From CAZZIZ01 sp964654535 (lineage in GTDB: Bacteria > Bacteroidota > Bacteroidia > Chitinophagales > UBA2359), in contig CAZZIZ010000135.1 of the NCBI GenBank assembly GCA_964654535.1, positions 1 through 9,104 of the forward strand: 9,104 bases of DNA. The letters run 5' to 3'. Position numbers and translations under genes: made by a program. Shown piece by piece: positions 1-7,495 of the stretch. Within the stretch, counting starts at the first letter, position 1; every line of letters starts with the position of its first letter. The notes beneath the pieces were generated by a model that was given only the letters and a program-made list of their open reading frames with translations, searched no databases and had not been told where the DNA came from.

Positions 1-3000
1 AAGCACTTGGGTCAAGCATATTTCCAGCGGCTGCACCATCAATAGTATAAGAAGTTGTTCCAGGTGGATCACCATTGTCTTCAGAAATAAACATATCTAA
101 ATCTTGTGGACCTGCATTGTTGCAAATCATTGTTGGCAATGATGAAGTTAACACTGGGTAAGCACAAACATTTGACTGAACTACCTGGTTGCCGTTTACA
201 TCGAGAGCTGGAATAAAGCTACCTGGATTCGCAGGATCTTCAACTCCAACAGTTATGGTAAATCCAACCAAGTTCAAGTGGTTAAAAGTCAATTCGTAAT
301 TACCAGGTGCAGTTTCTACAAATGGTGCAGGAAGTAATACGCCAATTAAGCCCGTAGACATTCCACTTGCTATAACATTTAAGCCCGGAGGTCCAGTTAC
401 TATAACAAGCTCACTGAATGTTCCGTCACCAGCATTTGGTGCAGACTCATCATTATTACAAGCACAAGGATCGTCGCTCATAAATGGACCGCCTGCATTG
501 CCTCCATCTATTTGGAAAACAATAGACATACAAGAACCATCGTCGCAGTTTGCCGCTGGATCAAAGTTTGACGCTACTGGATCAGTACAACCACTAATGG
601 TTACAATATCAACAACACAAGAACAAGTTACAGGATCCCATATTTCGATATCACCCAAAGTACAATCCGTATTACAAGTTCCCGGATCAGCATTTGAAGT
701 AATACAAGCTGCAGGGTCTCCACAAGTTGCACTTGGATCAAACTCACAGAAAGCAGGATCGGTACAACCGTTTGGAAGATCACAAGATCCGTCATCACAG
801 TTAGCTGCTACATCAAAGTTACAAGCTGCGATATCAGTACAACCATTTACAGTAACTACATCAACTACACAAGAACAAAGTGTAAAATCATACACTTCAA
901 GATCGCCCATTGTACAATCTGTATTACACGTCGTATCAACAGGATTACAAGAACCATCATCGGAATCTGCTGCTGGATCAAAGTTAGACGCACAAGGATC
1001 AGTACATCCTGGGTTGCAAGGAGGCGCTGAACAGGAACCGTCGTCTAGACAAGCTGCGGGGTCAAAATTACAAGCCGTTGGATCAGTACAACCCATTGAT
1101 GGGTTACAAGGATCAGCACAAGCTGCGTTCCCAAGATCACAAGATCCGTCATCGCAGTTTGCAGAGGCATCGAAGTTACAAGCCGTCATATCGGTACAAC
1201 CAGAAATGGTTACGATATCGACTACACAAGAACACGTGGCGACATCTAAAATTTCTAGATCACCCATTGTACAATCTGTATTACAGGTTGGTGCAGTTGT
1301 TACGTTAACCGTAATGTCTGCAGTGTCCATACAAGTAGGATCGTTTGGATCTACTACTGTGTACGTATATACACCAGGCGGATCAATATTTAAGTCAAAT
1401 TGTCCACCGCCAAGGGTTAAGGCCGGAGTAAATGTTCCTCCTGGATCTCCGTCGGTAGGAGTTATATCTATCGGAACAGAAAATCCTGTATTACACAAGT
1501 CAATTGTTGCATCTGAACCTGCATTAACCGTACAAACGCCAGCTTGAACACAGGCAATTGTAGCTTCCCATCCTTCTTCTTGCACTGAACCATCAGATTG
1601 GAATGTAATAAACAAGCAACCTGAAGGGTCTGTTGAAGTAAAGACTGTACCTACGGCTAATTGCATTGCTGGTCCACCAGTAACACCACCATCTCCACTT
1701 TCTTCTCCACAATATTCTCCAATAAGAGGCGAATTAGAAGTATTCCCATCAAAGAAGGACAAGAAATCCCAACATCCATTTCCAGAGCCGCCATTAGCTC
1801 CAGCGGTCTCAATATCAACAAAATTGAAGGTTAACTCTACAACATCTCCAGGAACACCTGAATCTGGGCAAATTAAATACTCGGTATTTTCATTTGGCTG
1901 GTATAAACCGCCAACAGCGGCCCCTCCCGAATCGGTAAACGAACCATCACTACAGAATAATGCAGTAATATCCGAGCAAGCCCCCGGGTCCGTAATAGTT
2001 ACGTCAATAGTACAAGCTGGATCGGTGTCGTCCGTAATAGTTAGAACGAAATCACCACCACCTGCAGGGAAAGTACCGAACATTGTCGGAGCTCCGTACG
2101 GATTTCCACCCGTACCCATAACAGCACCTGTAGCATCTGTTACAGTATAAGTTCCTGCTAGTAGCGTTCCCTGAGGATCTAAGGTTATGGAGAATAAATC
2201 GTCTGTGGGATCTGTGGGAGTTCCACTAAAATCGCATGGAAGAACCATTAGACCGCCAGTCAAAATTGCACAATTATTTGCATCTAAAACACAAATGTCA
2301 TCCAATGCTATGTCCCCAGCGAAACTACCGTTGTGCACCGCTTCAAAGGTTATTAAAACTGTCTGTCCTAAATAAGCAGATAAGCTAACTGGAACTAGGG
2401 TCCATCCGCCACCTTGATCTCCACTAATAGAGAATACGTTTACAGGACCTGTACCGTCATCAACAAAGACATTCAAGGTTCCAATTTGGGCACCTAACAT
2501 ATCATAGTAAAACTGAAGAGATGGGTTAGTTGCACCTGTTAAATCCCAAGCACCTGTTATTGAGGCTACGTCACCTGCATTTCCACCACTCGTTTCAATG
2601 AAAATAAATTCTCCAGTTCCAGTTGTGTTATCTCCGTTTTGTGGTCCCGTTCCAATAGAAGGTGTCGTACCTCCTGCGGAAAGAGTGTAATCAAAATCGT
2701 CCATAGTTGATTGTACCATCCAAGTAGGAATACCTGCATCAAAATCAGCACAAGTGCCAACAGTTTGCACAGCAAATGGTGAGCAATCACCTGGATCGGT
2801 TACAATAAAATCTAAGAAGCAGTTTGGATCTGCATCATCGCTAACTGACAACATTAAATCTCCGCCACCAGCAGGGAAAGGTCCAAAAGTTGTTGGAGCG
2901 CCGTAGGCATTTCCAGCAGTACCAATTACAGCGCCTGTAGCATCTATAACGGTATAAGTAGAAAACCCAACTCCCATAGGATCTAAATCAAAAGTAAAAG

Positions 3001-6000
3001 TATCATCAGACGTATCGGAAGCAGTTCCATTGAAATTACACTCGCTCACCATCAATTCTGTGCTTTGCATAACACAAGTAGTGCTACTAACGCAAGTGGT
3101 GATCTCAACGAGATCAATTGCTATATCTGATTCGAAATTGGCTCCATTTGTGGCCACAAATTGAATTTGTATTGTTTGTCCTAGGAAAGCCGATAAGTCA
3201 GCTCCTGTTTGAATATAGGCATCTCCCTGAAGGATCTGTTGCGCACCACTAGCCAAGACTATGGTTGTAAAGGTCATACCGCCATCATTTGAAACTTGAG
3301 CTTGTAGGTCTCCCATGTTTCCAGTGCCATTATCCCACATATGTAGCCAAAAAGTCAATTCTGCGTCTATCAAAGCAGTCCCTAGGCTAATAGGAGGTGT
3401 AATAAAAACGGAGTTGTTTCCTGCCGTTCCTCCTGTCGCTTCGTAATACGCATATCCTGTACCACTATGAGCGACCGCAGGTCCAGTTGTAGTAGAAGTA
3501 GTGCCTCCAGTATCAAATTCAAACCAACCACTTCCAGCGGTAACAATGTCCCCAGTCCATCCTGGAGCAGCCTCAAAGTCCTCAGAGAAAAGAACAAAAG
3601 GCGCGGAATTCGGATCTGCAGAACAGTCCACCATTCCTGCAGGAGGAGGGGCTGGCGAGCAAGGTGCCGGAACAGTTACATCTACTAAGAAGAAACAGTT
3701 TGGATCTGCGTCATCTGTTATGGTAAGGTTTAAAACACTTCCGTTAGATGGGAAAGGACCAAACATAGTTGGTGCGCCATAGGTATTTCCAGCGGCTCCA
3801 ATTATTGTTCCTGCTGCATCTGTAACCGTATAAGTTGATAACCCAGCTCCCGTTGGATCTAAGTCAAAAGTAAAAGTGTCATCAGAAATATCACTTGGTG
3901 TTCCTCCATCATCGCAAGCATTTACGTTAAGACCAGATGCTTGAAGTATACAAACGGCGTTGTTGAAGCAGGTAGTAATTTCTACGTTGTCAACAGCTAT
4001 GTCACCATTAATCGTCGCTAGTGGCGTGGCAACAAATCGGATTTGAATAGTTTGTCCAATAAAAGGGCTTAAGTCAGCACCTGCTTGAATCCAAGGGTCA
4101 GTTGCCGCGGCTTGTTGCAATCCACTTGCAAGTGAAATTGTTGTCCAAGTCGCTCCACCGTCGTTGGACACTTGTGCTTCTAAATCACCCATATCTTCCG
4201 GCAAACCGAACATGTGAACCCAGAAAGTAAGTTCAGCATCAATTAAAGCGGAAGAAAGGTTTATTGGTACAGAGGTCATAAACGCTTGGCCACTATTAGT
4301 ACTTGATTCGTAGAAAGCAAAGTTAGTTCCACTTTGCGCAAAGTCAGGTCCAGTACCACCAGTCGCAAGATCAGAATCTGGATGAGGTACGATCCAATCT
4401 CCGCCAGTCTCGATACCATTCATATCAGTATCCACGTCACCTGTCCAGTTCATTATAGTCGGATCTTCAAAATCATCAAACCAAATCACAAAAGGAGTTG
4501 TATTTGGATCAGAAGAGCAATCAACTCCTTCCGGCGGAGCCGGGTTAGGCGAACAAGGAGAAGGAGCTGCTACATCAAAAGTTAAAGAACACATATCATC
4601 TGCATCATCGACTAAGAAAATGCTGGTAACAATCGCGTCAGCTGGAAAGGGACCAAAAGTGGTAGGTGCTCCATAAGCAACGGCGGATCCAAGAATCGCA
4701 TTGGTTGCTGCATCAAAAACTGTGTAAGTTGAAGTTCCTACTCCTTGAGGATCTAGGTCAAAAGTGTAAGTATCATCAGTAATATCGCTAGTTGTTCCCG
4801 CATCATCACAAGGACTGACGGTTAAACCTGGTGATTGCAAAACACAGGAACCATTATCAACGCAAGTAGTAATCTCTAATAAATCAATGGCAATATCAGA
4901 TTGAAAGCCACCTCCTCTAGTAAATACAAGTTGAATTTGAATAGTCTGACCTAAGAAAGCTGATAGATCTGCACCCACTTGAAAGAAAGGATCTGTTTGG
5001 TTTATTTGCTGCTGACCAGTGATAAAGTTTACTTGTGTAAAAGTGACACCACCGTCGTTACTCACTTCTACGGACAAGTCACCCATGTTTCCAGTTCCAT
5101 TGTCAAACATATGAACGAAGAAAGAAAGTTCAGCATCGATAATACTCGTGCCTAAACTAATCGGTGGAGAGGTGAGCGTATTAACGTCACCAGCTACACC
5201 GCCAGTTGCTTCGTAATACACGTAATTCGCACCACTGGCAGCTCCATTAGGTCCAGTTCCTGCTGAGCCTGTAGCTCCTGTAAAAGGGAAAATAATTCCA
5301 TCGCCTGCTGGAGCCGGGTTTATAGTCCAACCACCAACAACATCAAACTCTTCAGCAAAAACCACAAATGGATCAGCGTTCGGGTCCCCAGAACAATCAA
5401 CTCCCATAGGAGGAGGAGGAGGACAGAATAAAGTCGTAGTACACGGACCAAACCAAATACTAGAAGCCGTAGGAGGTCCAGTACAATTATCTCTTACATA
5501 TACATCGAAAGTATCACCACAAGTCAGACCTGTAAGAGTCGTAAATGTATCGAAGGTTCCATTAATAGCACCTAGCTCTGTTCCCGTTCCAGGGGCAAAT
5601 CCAGTTGGACCAAATTCTAAGTCATATAGTCCAGAACCACCACCATTTTGCCAAGTCACATCCATGTTTCCTGGTATCAAAACGTCTTCATCACAAGTAA
5701 GTGCCATAGGAGATGGGCATGAAGTATTGGTAGTGAACGAAAGGCAATTCAAAACTGGTGCCGCGAGTCCTGCTGCAGCATCAGCATTAGAAAAATCACA
5801 AGACACAACTGTTGTGGCATCATCGCCACAACCCAGCACGTCACAGTAGAAACAAATATCATAATTAGTTCCAGGTGTAAGGCCAGTCAAGCCAACCGTA
5901 CCAGTGGTCGCAGATCCAGAACCTAAACCAGCTCCTTGGGCGAAACCAGGTAAGCCAAACTCATAAGTCATTGTTGGGCAAGGCGCCATGTCATAAGTAA

Positions 6001-7417
6001 AATCGTATGTATCTGTTCCAGCGGTTCCTAACGCAGGATTCGGAGGATCTGGCGCGAAGTTTATTTCCCAATCACCAGGAGCTGTGTCCCAATCATCACC
6101 CCACTCTACATAATATGACACACCTGCAAGAACAGGGATACCGACCACTTGCGATGAAAATCCTGCACCACCGTCATCGTCAAAACCTTCACATACAGTT
6201 GCTCCACAGGCGCCACTTAGAATAGATACATCCGTATCAGGAGTAGCTGGATCGTTAGTAGATGAAACATCTAATATTCCGTTTACAGGTGGAATAAATT
6301 CATACCAAACGGCTTCATTGTTATTGGTCCCCATACCACATGGGTCTTCAATTCCTGTACCGGTACCAAAAGGAAACATCAACATATTTGTAACAGTCGT
6401 ACAATTACAAGTTAAATTTAAGAGGATAGGATCTGTACATCCTTGACCAGGACAGGCAGTAGTCATAACGCCTAATATTCCAACCCAATCCGAAGGAGTT
6501 GGAACCGGCATTGCACAGTTATCTCTTACATAAATATCGAATGTAGAACTACAATTTAGCCCAGCAACTGATTCAAAAGTGTTAAAGGTGCCGTTAATGC
6601 TTCCAGTCTCTGTGCCAGTTCCCGGTATGAAGCCGACTGGCCCCCACTCGATATCGTATAGACCATTGCCACCACCGTTGGTAATGGAAATATCAATAAC
6701 GTCATTTGTCGCACCTGCTACAGCTGTAGCTGTTGGAGCTGGACAAGAACAGTCGTCGCAATTAATATCATAATTGGCCTCAAAAGGACCAGCGCATCCG
6801 AACGGCGAGAAGTCTTCTAAGACTCCCGTTTGCAATACAGCATTTGTACCAGGACAAGCCATGGTTCCCGCCGTACCAATAATATCGTGACAAACCGTTC
6901 CATCCGCAGCTGTTAAGGAATACTGACCAGCGGTCACTCCGTCACAAGCCGGCGGAATATCAACCACGGTATATGGTTCTGGATAAATGTCTATCGGATC
7001 TAATGTTGTTGGGAAGAAAGCACCAGCGTCCAAACACACTAAACAAGCCGTAACACATCCTTCAACCGCATCTCCTGAAGCACAAGTAATCGAGTTGATG
7101 GTGAGGTTAGCCGTTTGCAAATCACAAGTATTGTTTGTAGCAATAACTTCGATACAAAGATCACCGTTCGCATCGATACTTATTGTTTCTGTTGCCATTA
7201 CATTGGGGTTGTCAATAGTGAATGACACAACAATATCCGCAACATTGGGAGGCGAACAAACCGGTAAACAGAGTGACACAGGTACTCCGCTACAGGCTGC
7301 CGGAGGCAAAGCCAATGGGTTTGGCAAATTGTCTACATCAAGCTGCACACATTGCTGCGCATTAATTGCTGTAAACCCGAGGAATAACAGCACCAGGGCG
7401 AAAGGAATATTTTTCAT
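1..7417 (-). CDS. Giant secreted multidomain adhesin-like protein, C-terminus beyond window
   Basis: One frame runs from ATG at 7417 to the left edge without a stop: 2472 complete codons (last at 2..4). The start is fixed by an in-frame TAA five codons upstream (7430..7432) and by a Sec signal peptide, residues 1-20, ending FTAINA before QQC. Visible parts: Ig-like/Cys-rich modules (21-226); Fn3-like segments (about 230-305, 463-543, 565-667); PPC-like sandwich (327-454); four tandem jelly-roll plus companion units (675-966, 967-1264, 1265-1555, 1556-1814); CUB domain (1822-1956); PKD/Ig-like segment opening VNAGSDATI (about 1960-2040); six short Cys modules (about 2045-2296); a further domain starting DPCACNND (about 2305 on). 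No catalytic motif is seen. Family knowledge suggests an exported surface or matrix protein of Bacteroidota, probably using type IX secretion, but the C-terminal sorting domain would lie outside the window. Lysine occurs only at residue 2, and I count about four arginines. The exact function is unknown. Confidence 0.93.
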   Translation of the reverse strand, partial: MKNIPFALVLLFLGFTAINAQQCVQLDVDNLPNPLALPPAACSGVPVSLCLPVCSPPNVADIVVSFTIDNPNVMATETISIDANGDLCIEVIATNNTCDLQTANLTINSITCASGDAVEGCVTACLVCLDAGAFFPTTLDPIDIYPEPYTVVDIPPACDGVTAGQYSLTAADGTVCHDIIGTAGTMACPGTNAVLQTGVLEDFSPFGCAGPFEANYDINCDDCSCPAPTATAVAGATNDVIDISITNGGGNGLYDIEWGPVGFIPGTGTETGSINGTFNTFESVAGLNCSSTFDIYVRDNCAMPVPTPSDWVGILGVMTTACPGQGCTDPILLNLTCNCTTVTNMLMFPFGTGTGIEDPCGMGTNNNEAVWYEFIPPVNGILDVSSTNDPATPDTDVSILSGACGATVCEGFDDDGGAGFSSQVVGIPVLAGVSYYVEWGDDWDTAPGDWEINFAPDPPNPALGTAGTDTYDFTYDMAPCPTMTYEFGLPGFAQGAGLGSGSATTGTVGLTGLTPGTNYDICFYCDVLGCGDDATTVVSCDFSNADAAAGLAAPVLNCLSFTTNTSCPSPMALTCDEDVLIPGNMDVTWQNGGGSGLYDLEFGPTGFAPGTGTELGAINGTFDTFTTLTGLTCGDTFDVYVRDNCTGPPTASSIWFGPCTTTLFCPPPPPMGVDCSGDPNADPFVVFAEEFDVVGGWTINPAPAGDGIIFPFTGATGSAGTGPNGAASGANYVYYEATGGVAGDVNTLTSPPISLGTSIIDAELSFFVHMFDNGTGNMGDLSVEVSNDGGVTFTQVNFITGQQQINQTDPFFQVGADLSAFLGQTIQIQLVFTRGGGFQSDIAIDLLEITTCVDNGSCVLQSPGLTVSPCDDAGTTSDITDDTYTFDLDPQGVGTSTYTVFDAATNAILGSAVAYGAPTTFGPFPADAIVTSIFLVDDADDMCSLTFDVAAPSPCSPNPAPPEGVDCSSDPNTTPFVIWFDDFEDPTIMNWTGDVDTDMNGIETGGDWIVPHPDSDLATGGTGPDFAQSGTNFAFYESSTNSGQAFMTSVPINLSSALIDAELTFWVHMFGLPEDMGDLEAQVSNDGGATWTTISLASGLQQAAATDPWIQAGADLSPFIGQTIQIRFVATPLATINGDIAVDNVEITTCFNNAVCILQASGLNVNACDDGGTPSDISDDTFTFDLDPTGAGLSTYTVTDAAGTIIGAAGNTYGAPTMFGPFPSNGSVLNLTITDDADPNCFFLVDVTVPAPCSPAPPPAGMVDCSADPNSAPFVLFSEDFEAAPGWTGDIVTAGSGWFEFDTGGTTSTTTGPAVAHSGTGYAYYEATGGTAGNNSVFITPPISLGTALIDAELTFWLHMWDNGTGNMGDLQAQVSNDGGMTFTTIVLASGAQQILQGDAYIQTGADLSAFLGQTIQIQFVATNGANFESDIAIDLVEITTCVSSTTCVMQSTELMVSECNFNGTASDTSDDTFTFDLDPMGVGFSTYTVIDATGAVIGTAGNAYGAPTTFGPFPAGGGDLMLSVSDDADPNCFLDFIVTDPGDCSPFAVQTVGTCADFDAGIPTWMVQSTMDDFDYTLSAGGTTPSIGTGPQNGDNTTGTGEFIFIETSGGNAGDVASITGAWDLTGATNPSLQFYYDMLGAQIGTLNVFVDDGTGPVNVFSISGDQGGGWTLVPVSLSAYLGQTVLITFEAVHNGSFAGDIALDDICVLDANNCAILTGGLMVLPCDFSGTPTDPTDDLFSITLDPQGTLLAGTYTVTDATGAVMGTGGNPYGAPTMFGTFPAGGGDFVLTITDDTDPACTIDVTITDPGACSDITALFCSDGSFTDSGGAAVGGLYQPNENTEYLICPDSGVPGDVVELTFNFVDIETAGANGGSGNGCWDFLSFFDGNTSNSPLIGEYCGEESGDGGVTGGPAMQLAVGTVFTSTDPSGCLFITFQSDGSVQEEGWEATIACVQAGVCTVNAGSDATIDLCNTGFSVPIDITPTDGDPGGTFTPALTLGGGQFDLNIDPPGVYTYTVVDPNDPTCMDTADITVNVTTAPTCNTDCTMGDLEILDVATCSCVVDIVTISGCTDMTACNFDASANCDDGSCDLGNAACADPCNPSMGCTDPTACNFDPAACLDDGSCSAPPCNPGCTDPCASNFDPAADSDDGSCNPVDTTCNTDCTMGDLEVYDFTLCSCVVDVVTVNGCTDIAACNFDVAANCDDGSCDLPNGCTDPAFCEFDPSATCGDPAACITSNADPGTCNTDCTLGDIEIWDPVTCSCVVDIVTISGCTDPVASNFDPAANCDDGSCMSIVFQIDGGNAGGPFMSDDPCACNNDESAPNAGDGTFSELVIVTGPPGLNVIASGMSTGLIGVLLPAPFVETAPGNYELTFNHLNLVGFTITVGVEDPANPGSFIPALDVNGNQVVQSNVCAYPVLTSSLPTMICNNAGPQDLDMFISEDNGDPPGTTSYTIDGAAAGNMLDPSA
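530..676 (-). repeat. Composite 49-residue Cys repeat, copy 3
   Basis: The 28-residue part (593-676) reads CNTDCTLGDIEIWD, then TCSCVVDIVTIS. The 21-residue part (530-592) reads GCTDPVASNFD then ANCDDGSC. It closes the Cys cluster; a different domain, starting MSIVFQIDGG, follows at once. Confidence 0.8.
704..769 (-). repeat. Degenerate 22-residue GCTD module
   Basis: The module reads GCTDPAFCEFD then TCGDPAAC. The DDGSC end found in the other five copies is replaced by GDPAAC, one residue longer, but the final Cys is kept. Confidence 0.65.
782..928 (-). repeat. Composite 49-residue Cys repeat, copy 2
   Basis: The 28-residue part (845-928) reads CNTDCTMGDLEVYD, then LCSCVVDVVTVN. The 21-residue part (782-844) reads GCTDIAACNFD then ANCDDGSC. 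Length and cysteine positions are identical to copies 1 and 3, and the DNA is closely similar to copy 1 around 900-940 and 1257-1297. Confidence 0.8.
947..1009 (-). repeat. Single 21-residue GCTD...DDGSC module
   Basis: The module reads GCTDPCASNFD then DSDDGSC. It carries an extra early Cys (DPC) in place of the usual ACN cysteine, which moves one likely disulfide partner. Confidence 0.7.
1031..1093 (-). repeat. Single 21-residue GCTD...DDGSC module
   Basis: The module reads GCTDPTACNFD then ACLDDGSC. It has the same length as the second part of the composite repeats but is not preceded by the 28-residue CNTDC part. Confidence 0.75.
1139..1285 (-). repeat. Composite 49-residue Cys repeat, copy 1
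   Basis: The first 28 residues (1202-1285) read CNTDCTMGDLEILD, then TCSCVVDIVTIS. They are joined without a gap to a 21-residue module (1139-1201), GCTDMTACNFD then ANCDDGSC. The second part belongs to the 'CTDPxAxNFDPxA..DDGSC' repeats frequent in Bacteroidota surface proteins. Confidence 0.8.
1550..1954 (-). other. CUB-like domain
   Basis: Residues 1822-1956, from CSDGSFTDSGG to EATIAC. The CUB order is visible: a first Cys near the start, YQPNENTEYLIC, LTFNFVDIETA, a CWDFLSFFDG strand, LIGEYCG, then FITFQSDGSVQEEGWEA. CUB domains are binding modules best known from animals and also found in Bacteroidota secreted proteins, often calcium dependent through acidic residues such as the Asp and Glu seen here. 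Confidence 0.75.
1976..2752 (-). repeat. Tandem unit 4: shorter, diverged jelly-roll plus companion domain
   Basis: Residues 1556-1814 (259 aa), opening CADFDAGIPTWMV without the DPN...PF lead of units 1-3. The jelly-roll is more diverged: FIETSGG, SLQFYYDMLG, LSAYLGQTVLI and GDIALDDICVLD. The companion is well kept, with LDPQGT, YGAPTMFGTFP and DDTDPAC. As the last unit before the CUB domain it probably represents the oldest or end copy. Confidence 0.75.
2753..3625 (-). repeat. Tandem unit 3: jelly-roll plus companion domain
   Basis: Residues 1265-1555 (291 aa), opening CSADPNSAPF. Motifs are SEDFEAAPGW, YYEATGG, ELTFWLHMWDNG, VSNDGGMTF, LSAFLGQTIQI, SDIAIDLVEITTC, then DDTFTFDLDP, YGAPTTFGPFP and DDADPNC. 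The jelly-roll half is closest to unit 1, while the companion half is close to units 2 and 4, which hints at shuffling among units. Confidence 0.8.
3626..4519 (-). repeat. Tandem unit 2: jelly-roll plus companion domain
   Basis: Residues 967-1264 (298 aa), opening CSSDPNTTPF. It has the same motif order as unit 1: DDFED, FYESS, ELTFWVHMFG, VSNDGGATW, LSPFIGQTIQI, GDIAVDNVEITTC, then DDTFTFDLDP, YGAPTMFGPFP and DDADPNC. It contains one of the rare arginines (IRFVATP). The nucleotide sequence of its companion part (3775-3886) is about four fifths identical by eye to that of unit 3. Confidence 0.8.
4520..5395 (-). repeat. Tandem unit 1: MAM/cleaved-adhesin-like jelly-roll plus companion domain
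   Basis: Residues 675-966 (292 aa). The unit opens CSGDPNADPF. The jelly-roll part shows FAEEFD, YYEATGG, PPISLG, ELSFFVHMFDNG, VSNDGG, LSAFLGQTIQI and SDIAIDLLEITTC. A ~98-residue companion (4553..4846) follows, with DDTYTFDLDP, YGAPTTFGPFP and DDADDMC. The jelly-roll resembles MAM and 'choice-of-anchor J' / gingipain-type cleaved adhesin domains, which bind ligands outside the cell. Confidence 0.8.
5483..5647 (-). repeat. Fn3-like segment, copy B
   Basis: This 55-residue segment runs from NGGGSGLYDLEFGP to YVRDNC. It has the same length as copy A and 39 of 55 residues identical. The PPC-like sandwich and another Fn3-like segment lie between the two copies, so the duplication is not directly tandem. 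Confidence 0.7.
6056..6439 (-). other. PPC-like (pre-peptidase C-terminal) beta-sandwich domain
   Basis: Residues about 327-454 show the usual order for this fold: an early VWYEFIPP strand, then DTDVSILSGACG, then an acidic FDDDGGAG loop, then a VLAGVSYYVEW strand and a final DWEINF. Such domains are non-catalytic binding modules in secreted bacterial proteins. The call rests on motif order by eye. Confidence 0.6.
6515..6679 (-). repeat. Fn3-like segment, copy A
   Basis: This 55-residue segment runs from NGGGNGLYDIEWGP to YVRDNC, with GTGTE and INGTF between. The beta-strand pattern and position resemble fibronectin type III-like modules of Bacteroidota secreted proteins. It matches copy B (5483..5647) at 39 of 55 positions with no gap. 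It holds one of the few arginines of the protein. Confidence 0.7.
6740..6985 (-). repeat. 82-residue seven-Cys module, copy in the giant protein
   Basis: The module starts YPEPYTVV and ends CDDCSCP, with ADGTVC in the middle and cysteines at module positions 14, 32, 44, 64, 76, 79 and 81. It matches in length, in Cys spacing and in the ADGTVC core the module at 8433..8678 of the neighbouring protein. Both follow an Ig-like segment and are entered by a YP motif. I do not recognise it as a named domain. Confidence 0.6.
7358..7417 (-). other. Sec signal peptide of the giant protein
   Basis: Residues 1-20 have a short positive start (MKN), a hydrophobic core (FALVLLFLGF) and an AINA end before Gln-Gln, fitting signal peptidase I cleavage after residue 20. 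Lys2 is the only lysine in the 2472 visible residues, as expected if this part is removed before the mature protein reaches the outside. Confidence 0.85.
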
Positions 7418-7495
7418 ATTTCTTAAGTTTTAATCCTCAGTTCATTCTCGCTCGCTTTTGTTTTCTTTTTGGGGGAAAATGAATGAGAAAATATT
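7418..7495 (-). promoter_or_regulatory. Spacer and probable promoter/leader region of the giant gene
   Basis: These 78 bases lie between the terminator and the ATG at 7417. Because a strong terminator precedes the gene, a promoter is expected here or within the end of the upstream gene. I found no convincing Bacteroidota TAnnTTTG -7 box. The stretch has A/T-rich ends and a purine-rich middle. GAGGA lies 16 bases before the ATG, too far for a normal Shine-Dalgarno; the bases next to the start read TTAAGAAAT, the A-rich context common in Bacteroidota. The function is inferred from position only. Confidence 0.35.

Noticed and set aside
530..1285. CRISPR-like or tandem DNA repeat array
   Set aside because: The periodicity is at the protein level (21 and 28 codons), in frame with a coding gene, with diverged third positions and no unique spacers.
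498..1547. 349-residue open frame on the plus strand
   Set aside because: It lies exactly opposite the Cys-repeat region, and its repeated PSSQxAAGSKLxAxGSVQP pattern is the antisense of the DDGSC modules. The minus frame has a signal peptide, domain logic and continuity over 7.4 kb, so this is a shadow.
3382..3782. Several short frames on both strands (71-93 residues)
   Set aside because: All fall inside the continuous minus-strand frame of the giant protein, lack family features, and have low-complexity composition expected of wrong-frame reading.
6987..7433. 148-residue plus-strand frame at the 5' end of the giant gene
   Set aside because: It is antisense to the signal peptide and first Ig-like module; its end (FFIFLKF) is just the complement of the start region. 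There is no independent support.
7441..7489. Small inverted repeat TTCATT / AATGAA in the spacer before the giant gene
   Set aside because: Six bases with a 31-base gap in an A/T-rich spacer are expected by chance; it does not support an operator call.
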